This document shows, in pieces, positions 31,350-34,563 of a stretch of 34,563 nucleotides of DNA. The notes under the pieces were generated by a model. It saw nothing but the letters and a program-made list of their open reading frames with translations, was not told the DNA's origin and did not search any database. This DNA comes from HRBIN12 sp964447335 (GTDB lineage: Bacteria > Actinomycetota > UBA4738 > HRBIN12). The number at the start of each line of letters is the position of its first letter. Within the stretch, counting starts at the first letter, position 1. Made by a program: the position numbers and the translations under genes. The stretch is from positions 1 to 34,563 of the forward strand of contig CAYUSA010000029.1 in the NCBI GenBank assembly GCA_964447335.1. The letters are read 5' to 3'.

Positions 31350-32272
31350 GGCGTGTCTCCGATGCCGGGGATCCCGCCGGCGCCTGCCGCGAGCCGCACG
31401 CCGCGGCGGATGGCCTCGGCGACGACCTGCTCGGCGAGCTCCTCCACCAGGGCCTGCGACGCGTCGACCTCACCGGTCGCGAGCGTGAACACCGTGTCGC
31501 CGTCCCAGATGGTATGGGACGGCCGGATCGCGCGCGCGAGCCCGTCGTGGCACGCGAGCGCGAGCAGGTGCGCGCGCTCCTTCGACAGGCGCGCGTTCGT
31601 CGCGACGACGCCGATGGTGGTGTTGCCGACCGGCGGCGTCTGGTCGGGCGGCTCGGCGGCCTCGGGCGCTTCGCTTCCGTCGCCGCCGCGGGCGCCGACG
31701 AGGACCGCGCCGTCGTCGTCCACGATCTCGCCGAGGGCGTTCACGGCGAACAGCGCGCCGACGACGAGGCCGTCGCGCTCGAGGCAGGCCGTGCCGACGC
31801 CGCCCTTCATCGCGTGCGAGAGCCCTCGGACCTTGGCGACGGTCGCCCCCGTGCCGGCGCCGACGCTACCCTCGGGGACCTCGTGCGAGGCCGAGGCGCA
31901 CGCGGCGTAGCCCTCGTCCGGGCCGGGGCGGGCGCCCGGGTCGCCGATCCCGAGGTCGAACAGCACGGCCGCGGGCACGATGGGCACCCTCGCGACCTCG
32001 GCGTCGAACCCGACGCCCTGCTCCTCCAGGTAGCGCATCACGCCGTCGGCCGCCGCGAGGCCGAACGCGCTCCCGCCGGTGAGCAGGATCGCGTGCACCT
32101 CCTCGACGAGCATGCCGGGGCGGAGCAGGTCGGTCTCGCGCGTGCCGGGTGCACCGCCGCGGACCTCGCCCGAGCCGATGGTCCCCGCCGGGCAGAGCAC
32201 CACCGTGCACCCGGTGAGGCCCTCGGCGTCCGTGACGTGGCCGACCCGGATGCCCGGGATGCGCGTGATCAT
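31346..32272 (-). CDS. P1 family peptidase (DmpA-like Ntn hydrolase)
   Basis: 308 aa from the ATG at 32272, overlapping the hydrolase stop (ATGA). Features of PF03576 are clear: TRIPGIRVGHVTD at the start, LLTGGSAFGLAAADGVMRYL, VGAGTGATVAKVRG, KGGVGTACL and GNTTIGVVATNARL (216-229). In this family the precursor is cleaved before a Ser/Thr that becomes the N-terminal nucleophile; here the N217-T218 bond is the likely site. Known members are aminopeptidases or D-esterases; the natural substrate is unknown. No signal peptide. Confidence 0.9.
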   Translation of the reverse strand: MITRIPGIRVGHVTDAEGLTGCTVVLCPAGTIGSGEVRGGAPGTRETDLLRPGMLVEEVHAILLTGGSAFGLAAADGVMRYLEEQGVGFDAEVARVPIVPAAVLFDLGIGDPGARPGPDEGYAACASASHEVPEGSVGAGTGATVAKVRGLSHAMKGGVGTACLERDGLVVGALFAVNALGEIVDDDGAVLVGARGGDGSEAPEAAEPPDQTPPVGNTTIGVVATNARLSKERAHLLALACHDGLARAIRPSHTIWDGDTVFTLATGEVDASQALVEELAEQVVAEAIRRGVRLAAGAGGIPGIGDTP

Positions 32273-33321
32273 GCGTCCTCCTTCGAGCTCCGCTTGCGCC
32301 GGCGGCGTGTTCCGAGCACCTCGCCCGCGAACGCGCTCAGCGCCTGGTTGAACTCCTCGTGCCGCTCCATCATCGCGAGGTGCCCGGCCCCGGGGATCAT
32401 CTCGAAGCGGCCGTCGGGCAGCTCCCCCGCGAGGTCGACGGCCGCGGCGGGAGGCGTCACGCGGTCGTGCTCGCCGACGAGCACGACCGCAGGCACGTGC
32501 ACGTGCCGCATGGCGTGGCGCACGTCCATGTCCATCAGCGCGACGAGGCCGTCCGTCCACACCGCTGAGGGCGCGCCGGCCGCGAGCCCGACCACGTGGT
32601 CGATGATGTGGTGCGAGGCGTCGGGCCCGAACTGCGTGATCCTCGCGGCGAGGCCGCCGATGTCGCCCGGGCGCGCGACGACGTACCGGCGGACGCGGTT
32701 CACCCTCGCGGCCGCCTCGCGGATCGAGCCGAGGCGCGGCCGCAGGAGCGAGGTGACCGAGCCCATCGCGCCGCGGAACAGGTCCGAGGCCGCGACCCCG
32801 GTGAGCGCGAGCCCCGCCAGGCGCGAGGCCAGCACGTCCGGCCGGGACTCGGCCATCGCGAGAGCGGCCATCGCGCCCATGCTGTGGCCGACGACGAGCG
32901 CTCGGCGGTCGGGCGCGACGGTCTCGAGCACCGCCGCGAGGTCGTGCGCGAGCGCCGCGACCGACAGGTCCCCGCGCACCGCCGCGCCGCTGCGGCCGTG
33001 CGAGCGGAAGTCGAAAAGGACGCAGCGGAACCGCTCCGAGAGCGCGGTCCACTGGTAGTGCCACGTCGTGAGGTCGAGGCTGAAGCCGTGCGCGAACACG
33101 AGCATCGGGGCGGACGGGTCGCCCGCGGCGCGGACCGCGAGCTCGGTGCCGTCGAAGGAGCGCACCATGCCGAGGTCCTCGGGCGGCAGGAGCCCGAGCA
33201 GCTCGCCGGCCTCCGGGTCCGGGTGCCGGTGGCGCTGGAGGACCGTGCGGCCGATCACGCCGCCGGCGACGGCCCCCGCGGCGAGCCCCGCCGTCACGAT
33301 CGCGGTCCGGCGCTTGGTCAT
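32269..33321 (-). CDS. Alpha/beta hydrolase with N-terminal membrane anchor
   Basis: 350 aa from the ATG at 33321, overlapping the alr stop (ATGA). Residues 6-28 form a hydrophobic signal-anchor-like helix. The hydrolase fold follows: oxyanion FAHGFSLD (77-84), DFRSHGRS, nucleophile elbow GHSMG (S147), VLVGEHDRVTPP carrying the likely catalytic Asp, and GAGHLAM with the catalytic His. The tail is strongly basic (RRRRKRSSK). The substrate is unknown. A hydrolase in this slot next to alr is common in actinobacterial operons. Confidence 0.9.
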   Translation of the reverse strand: MTKRRTAIVTAGLAAGAVAGGVIGRTVLQRHRHPDPEAGELLGLLPPEDLGMVRSFDGTELAVRAAGDPSAPMLVFAHGFSLDLTTWHYQWTALSERFRCVLFDFRSHGRSGAAVRGDLSVAALAHDLAAVLETVAPDRRALVVGHSMGAMAALAMAESRPDVLASRLAGLALTGVAASDLFRGAMGSVTSLLRPRLGSIREAAARVNRVRRYVVARPGDIGGLAARITQFGPDASHHIIDHVVGLAAGAPSAVWTDGLVALMDMDVRHAMRHVHVPAVVLVGEHDRVTPPAAAVDLAGELPDGRFEMIPGAGHLAMMERHEEFNQALSAFAGEVLGTRRRRKRSSKEDA

Positions 33322-34424
33322 CCCCGGTGCTCCCGCGGCACGCGCTCGGAGATGGCGGTCGCGATCTCGTAGCCGATCGTGCCGACGATGTCCGCGAGCT
33401 CCTCGGCCGTGATGCGCTCGTCGCCCTGCGAGCCGAGGAGCACGACCTCGTCGCCCTCGTGCGGCTCGTGGGTGCCGCAGTCCACGAGGAGCTGGTCCAT
33501 CGTCACGGTGCCGGCGACGCGGTGACGGCGCCCCCCGATGAGCACCTCGGCGCGAGAGGACAGCCGCCGCGGGTAGCCGTCCCCGTAGCCGACGGGCACG
33601 GTGGCCACCCACGCGTCGCGCTCGAGCGTGAGGCGGTGGCCGTACGACACGCGCTCGCCCGCGGGCAGGCGCTTGGCGAGCATGACCGCCGAGCGGAGGG
33701 TCATCGCGGGGCGCAGACCCTCGGCGAGGCCCGGACCGGCCGCGAGCCCGTACAGGGCGGCGCCGGGCCGGACGAGGTCGAGATGGCTCTCCGGGTACAG
33801 GATCGTCGCGGCGCTGTTGGCCGCGTGGACGAGGCCCGGCGCGATGCCCTCGGCCTTCAGTGCCTCGACGGCCGCGAGGAGCCGGGCGAGCTGCGCGCGC
33901 GTCGTCGGCTCGTCGGCCTCGGCGGTCGCGAAGTGCGTCCAGACGCCCTCGAGGCCGAGGCCCGCGTCGAGGACGGCCCGGCAGAAGGCGGGGGCGTCCT
34001 CGGGCGGCCACAGGCCGACGCGGTGCATGCCGGTGTCGAGCTTCACGTGCACGCCGACGGGGGCTTGGGGCGCGAGGGCCTTGGCGGCGTCGGCGAGGGC
34101 GTCGAGGCCGGCCCGCGTGTAGACGGTGGGCGTGAGGTCGGACGCGAGGGCGTCGCGCTCGGCGCCGCGAGGGACCTCGGAGAGCACGAGGATCGGGGCC
34201 TGGATGCCGCCCTCGCGCAGGCCGATGCCCTCCTCGACGAGGGCGACGCCGAGCCGGGTCGCGCCGGCCTCGAGCGCGGCGCGGGCGACCTCGAGATCGC
34301 CGTGGCCGTAGGCGTCGGCCTTCACGACCGCCATGAGCTCGGCGCCCCGCGGCTTCAGCCGGCGGACGTTGTGGCGGACGGCCTCGAGGTCGACCTCGAC
34401 CACGGTGGGGCGGTACCGGGTCAC
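33318..34424 (-). CDS. alr: Alanine racemase
   Basis: 368 aa, GTG start at 34424 overlapping the upstream stop (GTGA). The PLP-binding Lys is K35 in MAVVKADAYGHG. The second catalytic residue, a Tyr, is in RVSYGHRLT (Y261). HVKLDTGMHRVG, HAANSAATI, VRPGAALYG and VPVGYGDGYPRRL are further family motifs. It makes D-alanine for peptidoglycan. Length is typical and all key residues are present. Confidence 0.97.
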   Translation of the reverse strand: MTRYRPTVVEVDLEAVRHNVRRLKPRGAELMAVVKADAYGHGDLEVARAALEAGATRLGVALVEEGIGLREGGIQAPILVLSEVPRGAERDALASDLTPTVYTRAGLDALADAAKALAPQAPVGVHVKLDTGMHRVGLWPPEDAPAFCRAVLDAGLGLEGVWTHFATAEADEPTTRAQLARLLAAVEALKAEGIAPGLVHAANSAATILYPESHLDLVRPGAALYGLAAGPGLAEGLRPAMTLRSAVMLAKRLPAGERVSYGHRLTLERDAWVATVPVGYGDGYPRRLSSRAEVLIGGRRHRVAGTVTMDQLLVDCGTHEPHEGDEVVLLGSQGDERITAEELADIVGTIGYEIATAISERVPREHRG

Positions 34425-34563
34425 GCCCCGTGGACCTCCGCGAGGGCGTCCGCGAGCCGCGCCAGCACGTCGCCCGCGGTGGTGCCCTCGCCCGCGCGAG
34501 CGGCCGCGAGCGCTCCCGCCCGCCCGTGCAGATAGGCGGCGGCCGAGGCCGCGTCCACCGGCG
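34421..34563 (-). CDS. NAD(P)H-hydrate dehydratase/epimerase (Nnr), C-terminal end only
   Basis: The last 46 codons read into the right edge of the window. The translation includes AAAYLHGRAGALAAARAGEG and ends LADALAEVHGA before TGA. The AYLHGxAG element is typical of the C-terminal helix of the ADP/ATP-dependent NAD(P)H-hydrate dehydratase (NnrD) domain. This gene commonly precedes alr and the tsa genes in Actinobacteria. The stop overlaps the alr GTG. The rest of the gene is outside the window. Confidence 0.72.
   Translation of the reverse strand, partial: PVDAASAAAYLHGRAGALAAARAGEGTTAGDVLARLADALAEVHGA

Noticed and set aside
1..34563. CRISPR array, tRNA/rRNA genes, insertion sequences or prophage genes
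   Set aside because: No regularly spaced repeats, no recognisable RNA gene and no transposase, integrase or phage protein motifs were seen. The DUF222/HNH relic is the only mobile-like element trace.

Overview
The window is GC-rich DNA with GTG/TTG starts and many 4-nt ATGA/GTGA gene overlaps. It encodes a BldD-like regulator, a DUF222/HNH (13E12-type) relic and an nnr-alr-tsaE-tsaB-rimI-tsaD gene order. Together these point to an actinobacterium (Actinomycetota); I cannot name a genus. No rRNA, tRNA, CRISPR array or intact mobile element was seen.

Layout. (1) 156-5844, minus: two secreted multidomain proteins, a metallophosphoesterase and a large beta-propeller protein. (2) 5980-9766, minus: an Alg13-like glycosyltransferase fused to a sulfotransferase, its Alg14-like partner, and a Wzz/BY-kinase chain-length protein. 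(3) 10019-16927, plus, tightly coupled: sulfotransferase, GT2, O-antigen polymerase/ligase-like protein, APH-fold kinase, a second type of sulfotransferase, and a Wzx-like flippase. (4) 17002-19541, plus: another secreted propeller protein, interrupted by a frameshift in a G7 run. (5) 19542-20833: decayed debris (DUF222 pseudogene, frameshifted YjbR-like gene). (6) 20924-24183, minus: a fourth secreted protein (propeller plus Ig-like repeats) preceded by a translationally coupled 35-aa leader ORF. (7) 24348-26344, minus: initiating sugar-phosphate transferase, LuxR-type response regulator, and a very short histidine-kinase ATPase domain. (8) 26578-27066, plus: BldD-like XRE regulator. (9) 27091 to the right edge, minus: a compact housekeeping operon (nnr end, alr, alpha/beta hydrolase, P1 peptidase, family-4 UDG, tsaE, tsaB, rimI, tsaD, NAD-sugar epimerase).

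How it fits together. The sugar transferase would load the first sugar on undecaprenyl phosphate. The Alg13/Alg14 pair and GT2 would extend it. Three sulfotransferase domains could sulfate it, the flippase export it, the Wzy/WaaL-like protein polymerise or ligate it, and the Wzz/BY-kinase set chain length. Secreted propeller proteins flank this set on both sides. Three of the four secreted proteins end in the same ~182-residue domain, which suggests they bind or decorate the polymer or the envelope. My main candidate for something undescribed is this sulfated-exopolysaccharide locus, with its GT-sulfotransferase fusion and shared-tail secreted proteins.
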